From NCBI RefSeq assembly GCF_002953935.1, contig NZ_CP026514.1, positions 2,976,001 through 3,040,000 on the forward strand: a stretch of DNA of 64,000 bases. Reading direction: 5' to 3'. The position numbers were made by a program, and so were the translations under genes. Shown here in pieces: positions 45,501-53,540 of the stretch (within the stretch, counting starts at the first letter, position 1; every line of letters starts with the position of its first letter). The notes below the pieces were generated by a model. That model did no database searches and was not told where the DNA came from. It saw only the letters and a list, made by a program, of their open reading frames with translations. The stretch is from Arthrobacter sp. PGP41 (GTDB taxonomy: Bacteria; Actinomycetota; Actinomycetes; Actinomycetales; Micrococcaceae).

Positions 45501-46632
45501 TGCGGACGATGGCCCGGACCAGCTGGGCCTTCAGCTGCTGGGCCGTGACATTCCCGGATAGCTGGAAGAGGATGGACTCCAGGCCCAGGCCCTCCAGCTG
45601 GCCGGATACTTCGTTGAGGCTGGCGCGGCGGTCCCCCACCACCAGGACGGTTTTTCCGGCATCCACCAGCGCACCGATGGTGTTGATGGCGGTCTGGGTC
45701 TGGCCAGTGCCCGGCGGGGTGCTGACCACCAGGGAATCGCCGGCACGGGCAGCATCTATGACGTACTGCTGGTCGGTGTCCGCATCCAGCAGAAGCAGTT
45801 CGTCCTTGGGGTGCCTGCTGTCCAGGGGAGGGAAGCGTGAGGGATCCGGCTCCATAACGTCCACCACTTCCCCTCCTCCCGCGGTGGCCAGCGCGGAGAT
45901 GAGCGGGTTGGATTCGTTGATCCACGGGTCATCCAGGTTGCCCGAGAGGTCCGCGAAGGTGGAAACCAGCAGGTTGTGCTGGGCTTCTGCGCCGTGGATG
46001 GGCCTGATCAGCGTGCCCAGCCGGTCCAGGACGGGCTGGGGATCGAAGCGGGCCGTGCTGTACGCAAGCCGGGTGACGGCGTTGACGTCAAAGACAATGC
46101 CGTGGATGTTCTTCAGGTGCCGCACCAGGGCGGGGTTGATGTGCGCCTGCTCGGTCAGCTGGAGTTCGTAGTCGTCCTCCCCCGGCCGGACGGTCAGGGA
46201 AATGGCGGTGAGCATGACCGGCGCCGAGATGCGCTGGGGTTTGCCGCCGACGGCGGACGTCCACACCACGGTGCCTGCGGAGAGATAGCCGGCGTCAATG
46301 CCGCGCTCATTGGAAAGCTCGAAAATCTTTGACCGGATGTTCCGCGATGCCCTGGCGGCGACGACGTACTGCTGGCGGTCACGGATCAGGGTGGACAGCC
46401 GCGTCTTGCGTCCGGCCATGAGCTGGGCCAGCCCGGACGGGTGGGCATGAGTCAGGTCGATGGAACCTTCGGGAGTCTTGGTGAAGCGCAGCATTGTGTC
46501 CGCCCCGGTGACGGGTTTAAGCCCGGACAGCCATTTGCGGAGCTCCTCGGAGCCCTCCGGGTGGCCTTGACCAACTGACACTACTGCCTTCTTTTCTGCG
46601 CTTGCACGTGACGTCCTGGACCATACGGGCAT
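42544..46632 (-). CDS. DUF4011-type SF1-like helicase/ATPase with C-terminal PDDEXK-like domain
   Basis: A 1362-aa protein. An N-terminal DUF4011 region (about 25-190, with LSNERGIDAGYLSAGTVVW) is followed by an Upf1-like SF1 core. The Walker A loop reads PPGTGQTQT with Gln311 where Lys is expected, and motif II reads LDAEAT (from Asp843) in place of DEAS/DEAT. Motif V/VI (GPLSAEGGREKFALAMTRARR) is intact. The end (about 1140-1245, with AIDVV and VAIESDGTEQY) resembles a DUF559/Vsr-type nuclease domain; a Pro/Asp-rich tail follows. Role could be nucleic-acid processing or defence; ATPase activity is questionable. Confidence 0.75.
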   Translation of the reverse strand: MPVWSRTSRASAEKKAVVSVGQGHPEGSEELRKWLSGLKPVTGADTMLRFTKTPEGSIDLTHAHPSGLAQLMAGRKTRLSTLIRDRQQYVVAARASRNIRSKIFELSNERGIDAGYLSAGTVVWTSAVGGKPQRISAPVMLTAISLTVRPGEDDYELQLTEQAHINPALVRHLKNIHGIVFDVNAVTRLAYSTARFDPQPVLDRLGTLIRPIHGAEAQHNLLVSTFADLSGNLDDPWINESNPLISALATAGGGEVVDVMEPDPSRFPPLDSRHPKDELLLLDADTDQQYVIDAARAGDSLVVSTPPGTGQTQTAINTIGALVDAGKTVLVVGDRRASLNEVSGQLEGLGLESILFQLSGNVTAQQLKAQLVRAIVRNEKSLEPQLGNLHNTLTEHRHALMDHVASLHNVRQRWGCSPYQAMQSLAELTSIHPAPATTVRLKRSVLDSIRDRDELAGRLRRAAELGSFSKASTTSPWHGARLLTRKETEEAQELVRSVEKSLPALRDRMEAVAEHAEIRLGASFAEWGEQLELLVAVRGSLDKFTPDIFDRPVTDLISATAPSAWRKERGIEMTSMQRSRLRRVAKEYVRPGVHIADLHTSLLLVQEQRALWAGYATTQRHPAVPSGLAEMNAMYRSLDSDLARLGDALRHTEAGGSLAAVRFEELMERLERLVADTETLKTLPERTLLVENMREHGLGELLADLAEREVPAGSVAAELELAWWQSALEAMISGDDYLAMSDGDALRKLEAEYRLADNAHIASGAARLRWDLAERWRSAIAAHPRQADLLRSLLKDGRVSLPSLTAQAPELIGTLVPVWSVSPYLMTGLLPAEQRFDAVVILDAEATSLQAVLPSIARAGQVIAFGDSRIASPRTFTVGVERLAAGESAHQRVESAFAALSRVLPVWRLNFVYRAVDEDLVLQLSKNFYDGGLRRLPEGQSATGLDRSLLVEYLPDGTGLPSAGHEGVESVVAEVNRVVQLVFEHARLRPRTSLAVVTASLRHAARIGESIRLQLPNYPALAGFFGAGPESFRVVDLERAQGLVRDHVIFSPGFGRTPHGRALHNFGPLSAEGGREKFALAMTRARRSMHVLTCFRPEDLDHTRLTHGAVDLYALLDREIAGNTDLGTPASRAAASEQALGADPLVADLGDRLRARGARVWHQYDGAIDVVAAADPLNTMGQEDADLPWPVAIESDGTEQYRALSVRERSRLRPQLLERLGWRYMPLWTIEVFTDPSACADRIAGYLGLEKNALSGRTATSIAFLDDDVDQALNGIDAASRHAASDHEPAEAEGLDSKEAGAMAPDHEKNDSSDTGQAGAGALPGTPALPNKAAEDEPRGWGDREDDDHDSWLKEQKPPHWG

Positions 46633-46639
46633 AGGTTCG

Positions 46640-46645
46640 AGAGTA
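46640..46645 (-). promoter_or_regulatory. Leaderless -10 element (TACTCT) for the DUF4011 gene
   Basis: TACTCT, seven bases, ATG at 46632, with no ribosome site. Confidence 0.5.
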
Positions 46646-46721
46646 GCCGCTTAGGCGGCGCGACTGAGAGACCGCAACACTGCAAGCCCCGAAATTCCGG
46701 AGGATTTCACCCCGGAACACC

Positions 46722-46755
46722 AGTGGCCGGCCTCCCTTGACGGAGGCCGGCCACT
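46722..46755 (-). terminator. Terminator downstream of guaA
   Basis: A perfect 14-bp stem (46722-46735 with 46742-46755) with a 6-base loop lies eight bases past the guaA stop. Confidence 0.8.
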
Positions 46756-46762
46756 CAGGATG

Positions 46763-48352
46763 CTACTCCCACTCGATGGTTCCCGGCGGCTTGCTGGTGA
46801 CGTCGAGCACCACGCGGTTGACGCCCTCAACTTCGTTGGTGATGCGGTTGGAGATCCTCGCCAGCAGTTCGTACGGAAGCCGGGACCAGTCAGCCGTCAT
46901 GGCATCCTCCGAGGAGACAGGGCGGAGCACAATGGGGTGGCCGTAGGTGCGGCCGTCACCCATGACTCCAACGCTGCGCACATCAGCGAGCAGCACCACC
47001 GGCATCTGCCAGACCTCGTTGTCCAGGCCTGCGGCAGTCAACTCGGCGCGGGCGATGGCGTCAGCCTTGCGCAGCAGGTCAAGGCGTTCCTTGGTGACCT
47101 CGCCGACGATCCGGATTCCAAGGCCGGGGCCCGGGAAGGGCTGGCGACCCACGATTTCCTGCGGCAGGCCCAGCTGTGCACCCACGGCGCGGACCTCGTC
47201 CTTGAAGAGTGCCCGCAGCGGTTCGACGAGCTCGAACTGCAGGTCCTCAGGCAGGCCGCCCACATTGTGGTGGCTCTTGATGTTCGCAGCACCCTCGCCG
47301 CCGCCGGATTCGACGACGTCCGGATAGAGGGTGCCCTGGACCAGGAACTTGATCTTCTCGCCGTGGGCGGCTGCCTCGGCGATGATGGCCAGTTCGGCTT
47401 CCTCGAACGCGCGGATGAATTCCCGGCCGATGATCTTGCGCTTGGTTTCGGGATCGCTGACGCCGGAAAGCGCGGACAGGAAGCGCTCCTGCTCGTTCGC
47501 GACATACAGCTTCACGCCGGTGGCGGCAACGAAGTCGCGCTCCACCTGCTCGGCTTCGCCTTCGCGCAGCAGGCCGTGGTCCACGAATACACAAGTCAGC
47601 TGGTCACCGACGGCGCGCTGCACCAGGGCTGCGGCGACGGCGGAATCCACGCCGCCGGAGAGGCCGCAGATGACCCTCGCATCACCGATCTGCTTCCGGA
47701 TCCGCTCCACCTGTTCCTCGAGGATGTTCCCCGTGGTCCAGTTGGGCTCGATCCGGGCACCCTTGAAGAGGAAGTTTTCCAGGACCTGCTGGCCGTAGGC
47801 CGAGTGCTTGACCTCGGGGTGCCACTGCACGCCGAACAGGCCCTTTTCCTCATTGGCGAACGCAGCCACTTCAGCGCCCGCCGTCGTCGCCAGCACTTCA
47901 AAGCCTTCCGGGGCCTCGTGGACGGAGTCGCCGTGGCTCATCCACGTGTTCTGGTGCTGGGGCATGCCTTCCAGGACCGAGCGGCCTTCGCCGATGATGG
48001 TGGTCCGGGTGGAGCCGTACTCGCGCAGCCCGGTCTTGTCCACCTTGCCGCCGAGGGCGTTGGCCATGGCCTGGAAACCGTAGCAGATGCCGAAGACCGG
48101 AACCCCGGCTTCGAAGAGGTCGGCACCGACGCTCGGGGCCCCGTCAGCGTAAACGCTGGAGGGGCCGCCGGACAGGATGATGGCGGCGGGGTTCTTGGCC
48201 AGGAGCTGCTCGGTGGTGTAAGTATGCGGAACCACTTCCGAATACACGTTTGCTTCCCGGACGCGGCGGGCAATCAGCTGCGCGTACTGGGCACCGTAGT
48301 CAACAACCAGCACCGGCTTCTGGGAAGTCTGGGATGCAGTGGGAGTAGTCAC
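46763..48352 (-). CDS. guaA: GMP synthase (glutamine-hydrolysing)
   Basis: A 529-aa two-domain enzyme converting XMP to GMP. The class I amidotransferase domain has Cys90 (GICYG), His178 and Glu180 (WHPE). The ATP-pyrophosphatase domain has the P-loop SGGVDS (232-237), and the C-terminal dimer domain ends with [12 protein letters not shown]. The GTG start is set by a leaderless promoter. It forms the guanine branch with guaB (55456-56967) and guaB3 (52295-53431) nearby. Confidence 0.97.
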   Translation of the reverse strand: MTTPTASQTSQKPVLVVDYGAQYAQLIARRVREANVYSEVVPHTYTTEQLLAKNPAAIILSGGPSSVYADGAPSVGADLFEAGVPVFGICYGFQAMANALGGKVDKTGLREYGSTRTTIIGEGRSVLEGMPQHQNTWMSHGDSVHEAPEGFEVLATTAGAEVAAFANEEKGLFGVQWHPEVKHSAYGQQVLENFLFKGARIEPNWTTGNILEEQVERIRKQIGDARVICGLSGGVDSAVAAALVQRAVGDQLTCVFVDHGLLREGEAEQVERDFVAATGVKLYVANEQERFLSALSGVSDPETKRKIIGREFIRAFEEAELAIIAEAAAHGEKIKFLVQGTLYPDVVESGGGEGAANIKSHHNVGGLPEDLQFELVEPLRALFKDEVRAVGAQLGLPQEIVGRQPFPGPGLGIRIVGEVTKERLDLLRKADAIARAELTAAGLDNEVWQMPVVLLADVRSVGVMGDGRTYGHPIVLRPVSSEDAMTADWSRLPYELLARISNRITNEVEGVNRVVLDVTSKPPGTIEWE

Positions 48353-48358
48353 CGTAAT

Positions 48359-48364
48359 AGCCTA
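48359..48364 (-). promoter_or_regulatory. Leaderless -10 element (TAGGCT) for guaA
   Basis: TAGGCT, six bases, GTG at 48352. An own promoter here separates guaA from the DUF3817 and SURF1 genes upstream. Confidence 0.55.
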
Positions 48365-48448
48365 CTTTGCGCCGTTGCGCCGGCGCACCTTGAGACGCCG
48401 CGCTGTGACGGAGCAGACTCCCCCGGCGGGCAGTACCGGCCGGCTGCG

Positions 48449-48476
48449 GGTCAGTAGCGCTGCTGGTCAGTAGCGC
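48449..48476. repeat. 16-bp tandem duplication over the DUF3817 stop codon
   Basis: GGTCAGTAGCGC occurs at 48449-48460 and 48465-48476, a period of 16 bases. The downstream gene-end copy contains the stop of the DUF3817 gene and the second copy lies beyond it. Confidence 0.7.
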
Positions 48477-49009
48477 AGGGGCGCCTGGGGGTTCGCGGCC
48501 AGCTCGGCCTCAACCTCCGCATGGACCCTCTTCTCCACGATGAAGGAGAGGAAGGGAACCACGCCGCCCAGTGCCAGCAGGACCAGCTTCAGGAACGGCC
48601 AGCGCATCAGGGACCACAACCGGAAGTTCGACATCAGGTACACCACGTACATCCAGCCGTGCACAATCAGGACGGCCACGGACAGGTTGACGCCTCCCAG
48701 CACACCCGGGGGCTCCGCATCAGCAAAGCCGAAGCCGAATGGCTGGCCGGTGACGGCGTTGGTGCCGCCGGCAAACAGGTACTGCCCGAAACCGTACCGG
48801 GCGGCAAGTTCGGCGCACAGCAGCAGCAGCATGGTGCCGGTGAGGTAAGCGAGCACTTTGTAGAACGTCAGGGCCGAGCGGATCTGGGCTGCCGTTCCAC
48901 CGAAGCGCCGCTTCCTGCCGGCGGACTTCCCGGCCGGGCCGGTGCCTGTGTTGGTGCCTGTATTTGTGCCTGTGGCAGAGGCGGGGTTGGCCGGTTTCGG
49001 GTCGATCAT
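48467..49009 (-). CDS. DUF3817 family membrane protein
   Basis: A 180-aa protein: a polar, Thr/Gly-rich N-terminus (about 1-40), then the DUF3817 domain with three to four membrane segments (about 46-68, 99-121 and 130-160) containing FYKVLAYLTGT and VHGWMYVVYL. The family is unassigned in function; some members are fused to or near transporters. Its ATG overlaps the SURF1 stop as ATGA, so the two are translated together. Confidence 0.85.
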   Translation of the reverse strand: MIDPKPANPASATGTNTGTNTGTGPAGKSAGRKRRFGGTAAQIRSALTFYKVLAYLTGTMLLLLCAELAARYGFGQYLFAGGTNAVTGQPFGFGFADAEPPGVLGGVNLSVAVLIVHGWMYVVYLMSNFRLWSLMRWPFLKLVLLALGGVVPFLSFIVEKRVHAEVEAELAANPQAPLRY

Positions 49010-49842
49010 GGCTGTACCTTTTGCTGGTTGTGTTCGGGGTGCAGGGTGTCTTCGTGTTCTTCCTCAAGGCTGTCCTCAAGGTCCCGGTGGTAGTCGTCCT
49101 TGACGAGCCGCCACCAGATGAAGAGGGCAAAGCCGGCGAAGACCACCCATTCGAGGGAATAGAAGAGGTTGAGCCAGTTGATCTGCTGGGCCGGCGGCTG
49201 CGGGCCGATGTTCAGGGGAAGGAGCGCGCCGGGCACGGCCGCCGGGCTGACGTCCTCGCCGCCGGCTATTTCCGCAGTGGCGGCAACGAAGCCGGGATAG
49301 CTGCTGACTTCCCAGTAGTTGATCAGCTCAGCCACGGAAACCGCCGTGGCTTCGCCCGGCTGGGGCGCCGTTCCCGGCACGGGCGCCTCGGACGGCAGGA
49401 GCCGGCCGGTCAGTTCGAGAATGCCCGACGGCGGCGGTGGAGCATCTGCGCGGTCCGCCACCCAGCCGCGGGCCACCGGGATCCACGTCTGGGGCGAAGC
49501 GGCAACACCGCTCAGCGCGGGTGCACCGGAGACGGCAAAGGCGGTAACTACCCAGTAGCCTGGCTTGCCGTCATGCAGCCGGCCGGGAACCAGCAGCTGC
49601 TTTGCGGGGTCATAGGAGCCCTCTGCCGAAACCATCTGATCGGCATCCGTTCCGTGGAAAAACTCGCCGGGCTGCAAGGTATCAGTGAGGGGCTGGACCT
49701 GCTCGGTGGCGGGGTTGGCGGGGATTTCGGGCCTGGTGGACCGTCCGAACTGCCACTGGCTCAACAGCACGAAGACCCCGGAGATGGCGATCGCGAAGAC
49801 AAAACCGGCGATCCATCGGGGCTTAAGGGCTGTTTTCCACAC
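49006..49842 (-). CDS. SURF1 family protein (cytochrome oxidase assembly)
   Basis: A 278-aa inner-membrane protein with two membrane segments, one at about 13-32 and one at about 225-243 flanking an extracytoplasmic domain. Seen are FVLLSQWQFGRS near the first segment, then GYWVVTAF (about 95-102), VARGWV and the YSLEWVVFAGFALFIWWRLVKDD end, all SURF1 marks. SURF1 helps insert haem a in aa3 oxidase. The GTG start has a leaderless promoter. Confidence 0.9.
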   Translation of the reverse strand: MWKTALKPRWIAGFVFAIAISGVFVLLSQWQFGRSTRPEIPANPATEQVQPLTDTLQPGEFFHGTDADQMVSAEGSYDPAKQLLVPGRLHDGKPGYWVVTAFAVSGAPALSGVAASPQTWIPVARGWVADRADAPPPPSGILELTGRLLPSEAPVPGTAPQPGEATAVSVAELINYWEVSSYPGFVAATAEIAGGEDVSPAAVPGALLPLNIGPQPPAQQINWLNLFYSLEWVVFAGFALFIWWRLVKDDYHRDLEDSLEEEHEDTLHPEHNQQKVQP

Positions 49843-49848
49843 GTCTTA

Positions 49849-49854
49849 ACCGTA
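49849..49854 (-). promoter_or_regulatory. Leaderless -10 element (TACGGT) for the SURF1 gene
   Basis: TACGGT, six bases, GTG at 49842. Confidence 0.55.
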
Positions 49855-49880
49855 CTTCGTACCGCTGTAGAACAACTAAA

Positions 49881-49925
49881 CGCCGGGACTGCGGCAGGAA
49901 CTGCACCGCACGCCGGGTCCCGGCG
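49881..49925 (-). terminator. Probable terminator downstream of the PTS IIA gene
   Basis: Outer stem CGCCGGGAC (49881-49889) pairs with 49917-49925 and an inner TGCGG/CCGCA stem extends it, with an internal bulge. It lies about 25 bases past the stop. Confidence 0.5.
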
Positions 49926-49949
49926 GCCCGGATGCTTGGCTGGGGCTGG

Positions 49950-50438
49950 TTAGTGATCGAAGAACACCAGGCTCGAGTTGATGAGCTCCGCGATCACCTC
50001 AGGATCGTATGCCCGGCGCAGCGACTCCCTGAACGACTCCTTGGACAGCGACCGCGCCAGGGTTGCCAGCACTTCGAGGTGGTCCGAGAAGGAACTGGCG
50101 GGGGTGGCAATCAGCAGGATCACGGTAGCTGGGCCGTCGGCCGCGCCAAAGTCCAGGGCATGTCCGTACTTGGCGATGCCCACGGCAATGGACGTGCGGG
50201 AAACAAACTCGCTGCGGGCGTGCGGAAGGCCAATCCCGCCGGGAAGCCCCGTGGCCAGCTGGTGTTCCCGGGCATTCACATGCTTAAGGAATCCGTCCAG
50301 GTCCGAAATGCGCCCGGCTGCATAAAGCCGCTTGGCGAGCTGCGTGGCGGCGTCGGCCTTGTCCGCTGCTTCCAGCTCCAGGATCACCATTTCGGGTGTG
50401 GTGAGCTCGGCATCGTACCGGTCAAGTGGTTCCGCCAA
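49950..50438 (-). CDS. PTS sugar transporter EIIA component, fructose/mannitol type
   Basis: A 162-aa soluble phosphocarrier. The active-site His lies in LPGGIGLPHARSE (about 86-98), the PTS EIIA type 2 signature, with SFSDHLEVLATLARSLSKE following. No EIIB/EIIC is near, so it may phosphorylate a remote transporter or regulate metabolism. The TTG start has GAAGGGA ahead. It follows glpD by 41 bases and could be in its operon, linking sugar and glycerol use. Confidence 0.85.
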   Translation of the reverse strand: MAEPLDRYDAELTTPEMVILELEAADKADAATQLAKRLYAAGRISDLDGFLKHVNAREHQLATGLPGGIGLPHARSEFVSRTSIAVGIAKYGHALDFGAADGPATVILLIATPASSFSDHLEVLATLARSLSKESFRESLRRAYDPEVIAELINSSLVFFDH

Positions 50439-50479
50439 GGCGTATCCCTTCGGTCAGGAGTGCTGTTGCCGTGGACCCC

Positions 50480-52219
50480 TCAGCGCAAGGGCACGATGTC
50501 TTCCACGCCCAGGCGGGCGGCGTCTGCGGATTCGTCGTCCGGCTGTTGCTGGCTGAGGCGTTCGGCCTCCACCCGTGCGATGTAGTGCCGGACCTCGTTT
50601 TCGCGCTGTTCGTCACTCCAGCCAAGAACGTCACCCATTAGTTTAGCGACAACCGGCACGGCGGACACGCCGCGGTCCCACGCCTCGATGGAAATCCGTG
50701 TCCTTCGGGTCAGGACGTCGTGCACGTGCCGGGCACCCTCGTGTGTGGCGGCGTACACGGCCTCGGCCTGGAGGTAGTCGTCGGCGCCGGGAATCGGCTC
50801 AGCCAGGGCCGGATTCTCTTCGATGATGGCCAGCACTTCATCGGTCATGGAGCCGTAGCGGTTCAGCAGGTGCTCGACGCGGGCCACATGCACGCCGGAT
50901 TCCTCCGCGGTGCGGTTGCGCCGGTTCCACGCCGCCCTGAAGCCGCTTGCGCCCAGCAGCGGGATGGTCTCCGTGCAGCTGGGCGGAACCCGCTCGTCCA
51001 TGGTGCGGGTGGCCTCATCCACCGCGTCCTTGGCCATCACGCGGTAGGTGGTCCACTTCCCGCCGGCAACCACCACAAGCCCCGGAACGGGATGGGCCAC
51101 CACGTGTTCGCGGGACAGCTTGGCAGTGGAGTCGTTTTCCCCGGCCAGGAGCGGCCGCAGTCCGGCGTAGACGCCCTCCACATCCTCCCGGGTCAGCGGC
51201 CGCTTGAGGACCTTGTTGACGTGTTCCAGGATGTAGTCGATGTCCTTGCTGGAGGCGGCCGGGTGGGCCTTGTCCAGGTTCCAGTCGGTGTCCGTGGTGC
51301 CGATGATCCAGTGCCGGCCCCAGGGAATGACGAACAGCACCGACTTTTCGGTGCGCAGGATCAGCCCCACCGTTGACTGGAAGCGGTCCCGCGGCACCAC
51401 CAGGTGGATGCCCTTTGAGGCCCTGACCTTCAGCTGGCCGCGGTCGGTCACCATGGCCTGGGTCTCGTCCGTCCAGACGCCCGTGGCATTGATGACCTGC
51501 TTGGCGCGGATCTTGAACTGCGTCCCGTCTTCATGGTTGACCACTTTGGCCCCGACGACCCGTTCCCCCTCGCGGAGGAAATCAACCACCTTCATCTGGT
51601 TGACGGCGTGGGCGCCGTAGTAGGCGGCGGTCCGCACCAGGTTGGCGCAGTACTTGGCGTCGTCCACCTGGCCGTCGTAGTAACGGATGGACCCTACGAA
51701 TGCATCGTTCTTGAGGCTGGGGGCGGCACGCAGGGTGCCCCGGCGGGTGAGGTGTTTGTGGAACGGCACTCCCCTGCTGTGCCCGCTGGAGATGGACATG
51801 AAGTCATACAGCGCGATGCCGGCACCCACGTAGGGGCGCTCAATGAAGGGCTTGGTCAGCGGATACAGGAAAGGCACCGGCCGGGCGAGGTGCGGCGCCA
51901 GTTCCGAGAGCAGCAGTCCCCGCTCCTGCAGCGCCTCCTTCACCAGGCCGAAATCAAGCATCTCCAGGTAGCGGAGGCCGCCGTGGATAAGCTTCGAGGA
52001 CCTGGAGGACGTGCCCGCCGCCCAGTCGCTCGCCTCAACGATGCCCACCGTCAGGCCGCGCGTGACGGCGTCCAAGGCCGCGCCGGTGCCCACGATCCCG
52101 CCGCCGACAATGAGGATGTCCAGTTCCTGGCCTGGATCCGAGGTGGCACGCAGCCGCTGGATGGATGCCTCCCTGGCTTCCGGGCCGAGCGCCCCGCCAT
52201 TAACAGGAAATTTCTTCAT
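50480..52219 (-). CDS. glpD: Aerobic glycerol-3-phosphate dehydrogenase
   Basis: A 579-aa membrane-associated flavoenzyme that oxidises glycerol-3-phosphate to dihydroxyacetone phosphate and passes electrons to quinone. The FAD-binding dinucleotide motif DILIVGGGIVGTGAALDA (about 33-50), then SSRSSKLIHGGLRYLE, and a C-terminal helical domain (about 440-560) match the family. A GGAGGCG site precedes the ATG. Located between guaB3 and the PTS IIA gene. Confidence 0.95.
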   Translation of the reverse strand: MKKFPVNGGALGPEAREASIQRLRATSDPGQELDILIVGGGIVGTGAALDAVTRGLTVGIVEASDWAAGTSSRSSKLIHGGLRYLEMLDFGLVKEALQERGLLLSELAPHLARPVPFLYPLTKPFIERPYVGAGIALYDFMSISSGHSRGVPFHKHLTRRGTLRAAPSLKNDAFVGSIRYYDGQVDDAKYCANLVRTAAYYGAHAVNQMKVVDFLREGERVVGAKVVNHEDGTQFKIRAKQVINATGVWTDETQAMVTDRGQLKVRASKGIHLVVPRDRFQSTVGLILRTEKSVLFVIPWGRHWIIGTTDTDWNLDKAHPAASSKDIDYILEHVNKVLKRPLTREDVEGVYAGLRPLLAGENDSTAKLSREHVVAHPVPGLVVVAGGKWTTYRVMAKDAVDEATRTMDERVPPSCTETIPLLGASGFRAAWNRRNRTAEESGVHVARVEHLLNRYGSMTDEVLAIIEENPALAEPIPGADDYLQAEAVYAATHEGARHVHDVLTRRTRISIEAWDRGVSAVPVVAKLMGDVLGWSDEQRENEVRHYIARVEAERLSQQQPDDESADAARLGVEDIVPLR

Positions 52220-52257
52220 TGAACGCCTCCAGTGCCTCTCGTGCCGGTAGTAAAACC

Positions 52258-52263
52258 ACCCTA
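52258..52263 (-). promoter_or_regulatory. Candidate -10 element (TAGGGT) for glpD
   Basis: TAGGGT would start a transcript with a leader of about 30 bases containing the GGAGGCG ribosome site. Confidence 0.4.
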
Positions 52264-52294
52264 CTTGCTGGCGGCACGCTTGGGCAGGAGTCCG

Positions 52295-53431
52295 TCAGTT
52301 TCCGGCGTAAGGGGAAACCACGACGTCGACCCGCTGGAATTCCTTCAGGTCCGAGTAGCCGGTGGTCGCCATGGAGCGGCGCAGTGCGCCGATGAGGTTG
52401 GAGGTTCCGTTGGTGTGGTGGCCCGGCCCGAACAGCACTTCCTCCAGCGGGCCCACAGTGCCCACGTTGGCGCGGTCGCCGCGGGGAAGTTCGAGGTGGT
52501 GGGCTTCCTGGCCCCAGTGCCATCCCTTCCCGGGCGCTTCCTCTGCGCGAGCGAGCGCGCTGCCGAGCATTACGGCGTCGGCTCCCATCGCGATCGCCTT
52601 GACGATGTCACCCGAGGTGCCCATGCCGCCGTCGGCAATCACGTGGACATAGCGGCCGCCGGACTCGTCCATGTAGTCGCGGCGGGCTGCGGCGACGTCG
52701 GAAATGGCGGATGCCATGGGCGAGTGGATGCCCAGTGCGCGGCGCGTTGTGGTGGTGGCACCGCCGCCGAAGCCCACCAGGACGCCGGCGGCGCCGGTCC
52801 GCATGAGGTGCAGTGCCGGCGTGTAGCCGGCCGCGCCGCCCACGATGACCGGGACGTCCAGTTCGTAGATGAACTGCTTGAGGTTCAGCGGCTCGTGGTC
52901 CTTGGAGACGTGCTCGGCGGACACGGTGGTACCGCGGATGACAAAGATGTCGACGCCGGCGGCGACGACCGTCTTGTAGTGCTCCTGGGTGCGCTGCGGC
53001 GTCAGCGACCCCGCCACCGTCACTCCTGCCTCGCGGATCTCGGCCAGGCGGGACGTGATCAGCTCAGGCTGGATAGGTGCCTGGTACAGCTCCTGCATCC
53101 GCCCCGTCACCGCGGGGCTGTTGGTCTCATCCTCCAGGGCGCCGATCTCGTCCAGGATGGGCTGCGGGTCCTCGTAGCGGGTCCACAGGCCTTCGAGGTC
53201 AAGCACGCCCAGGCCGCCGAGCCGGCCCAGGGCGATGGCCGTCTGGGGCGACATGGCTGAATCCATGGGCGCCGCGATCACCGGCATGCTGAACTGGTAG
53301 GCGTCGATCTGCCAGGAGACGGAGACGTCCTTGGGGTCGCGGGTACGACGGTTAGGGACGATTGCAATGTCATCCAGGGAGTAGGCTCGACGCCCACGCT
53401 TGCCACGGCCGATCTCGATCTCGTAAGTCAC
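52295..53431 (-). CDS. guaB3: GuaB3 family IMP dehydrogenase-related protein
   Basis: A 378-aa TIM-barrel protein without CBS domains. It starts EIEIGRGKRGRRAYSLDDIAIVPNRRTRDP, the signature of the actinobacterial/cyanobacterial IMPDH-related GuaB3 group. In the IMPDH catalytic loop, where GuaB has Cys in GSICTTR, this protein has GGGATTTTR, with Thr227 at that place. The phosphate site ADGGMGTSGDIVKAIAMGADAVMLGSALA is intact. Activity is uncertain. A leaderless promoter sets the GTG start. Confidence 0.9.
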   Translation of the reverse strand: MTYEIEIGRGKRGRRAYSLDDIAIVPNRRTRDPKDVSVSWQIDAYQFSMPVIAAPMDSAMSPQTAIALGRLGGLGVLDLEGLWTRYEDPQPILDEIGALEDETNSPAVTGRMQELYQAPIQPELITSRLAEIREAGVTVAGSLTPQRTQEHYKTVVAAGVDIFVIRGTTVSAEHVSKDHEPLNLKQFIYELDVPVIVGGAAGYTPALHLMRTGAAGVLVGFGGGATTTTRRALGIHSPMASAISDVAAARRDYMDESGGRYVHVIADGGMGTSGDIVKAIAMGADAVMLGSALARAEEAPGKGWHWGQEAHHLELPRGDRANVGTVGPLEEVLFGPGHHTNGTSNLIGALRRSMATTGYSDLKEFQRVDVVVSPYAGN

Positions 53432-53437
53432 TGCTCT

Positions 53438-53443
53438 AGGTTA
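53438..53443 (-). promoter_or_regulatory. Leaderless -10 element (TAACCT) for guaB3
   Basis: TAACCT, six bases, GTG at 53431. Confidence 0.55.
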
Positions 53444-53540
53444 TCCCAGCCGGGGTGCCGGCCATGGCTGTGGCCGTCCGTGGCTACAGCGGCCTGCTCG
53501 TGGGGGCTCCCCGCCGGCTCCCTGGCAGAAGGTGCCCGGG

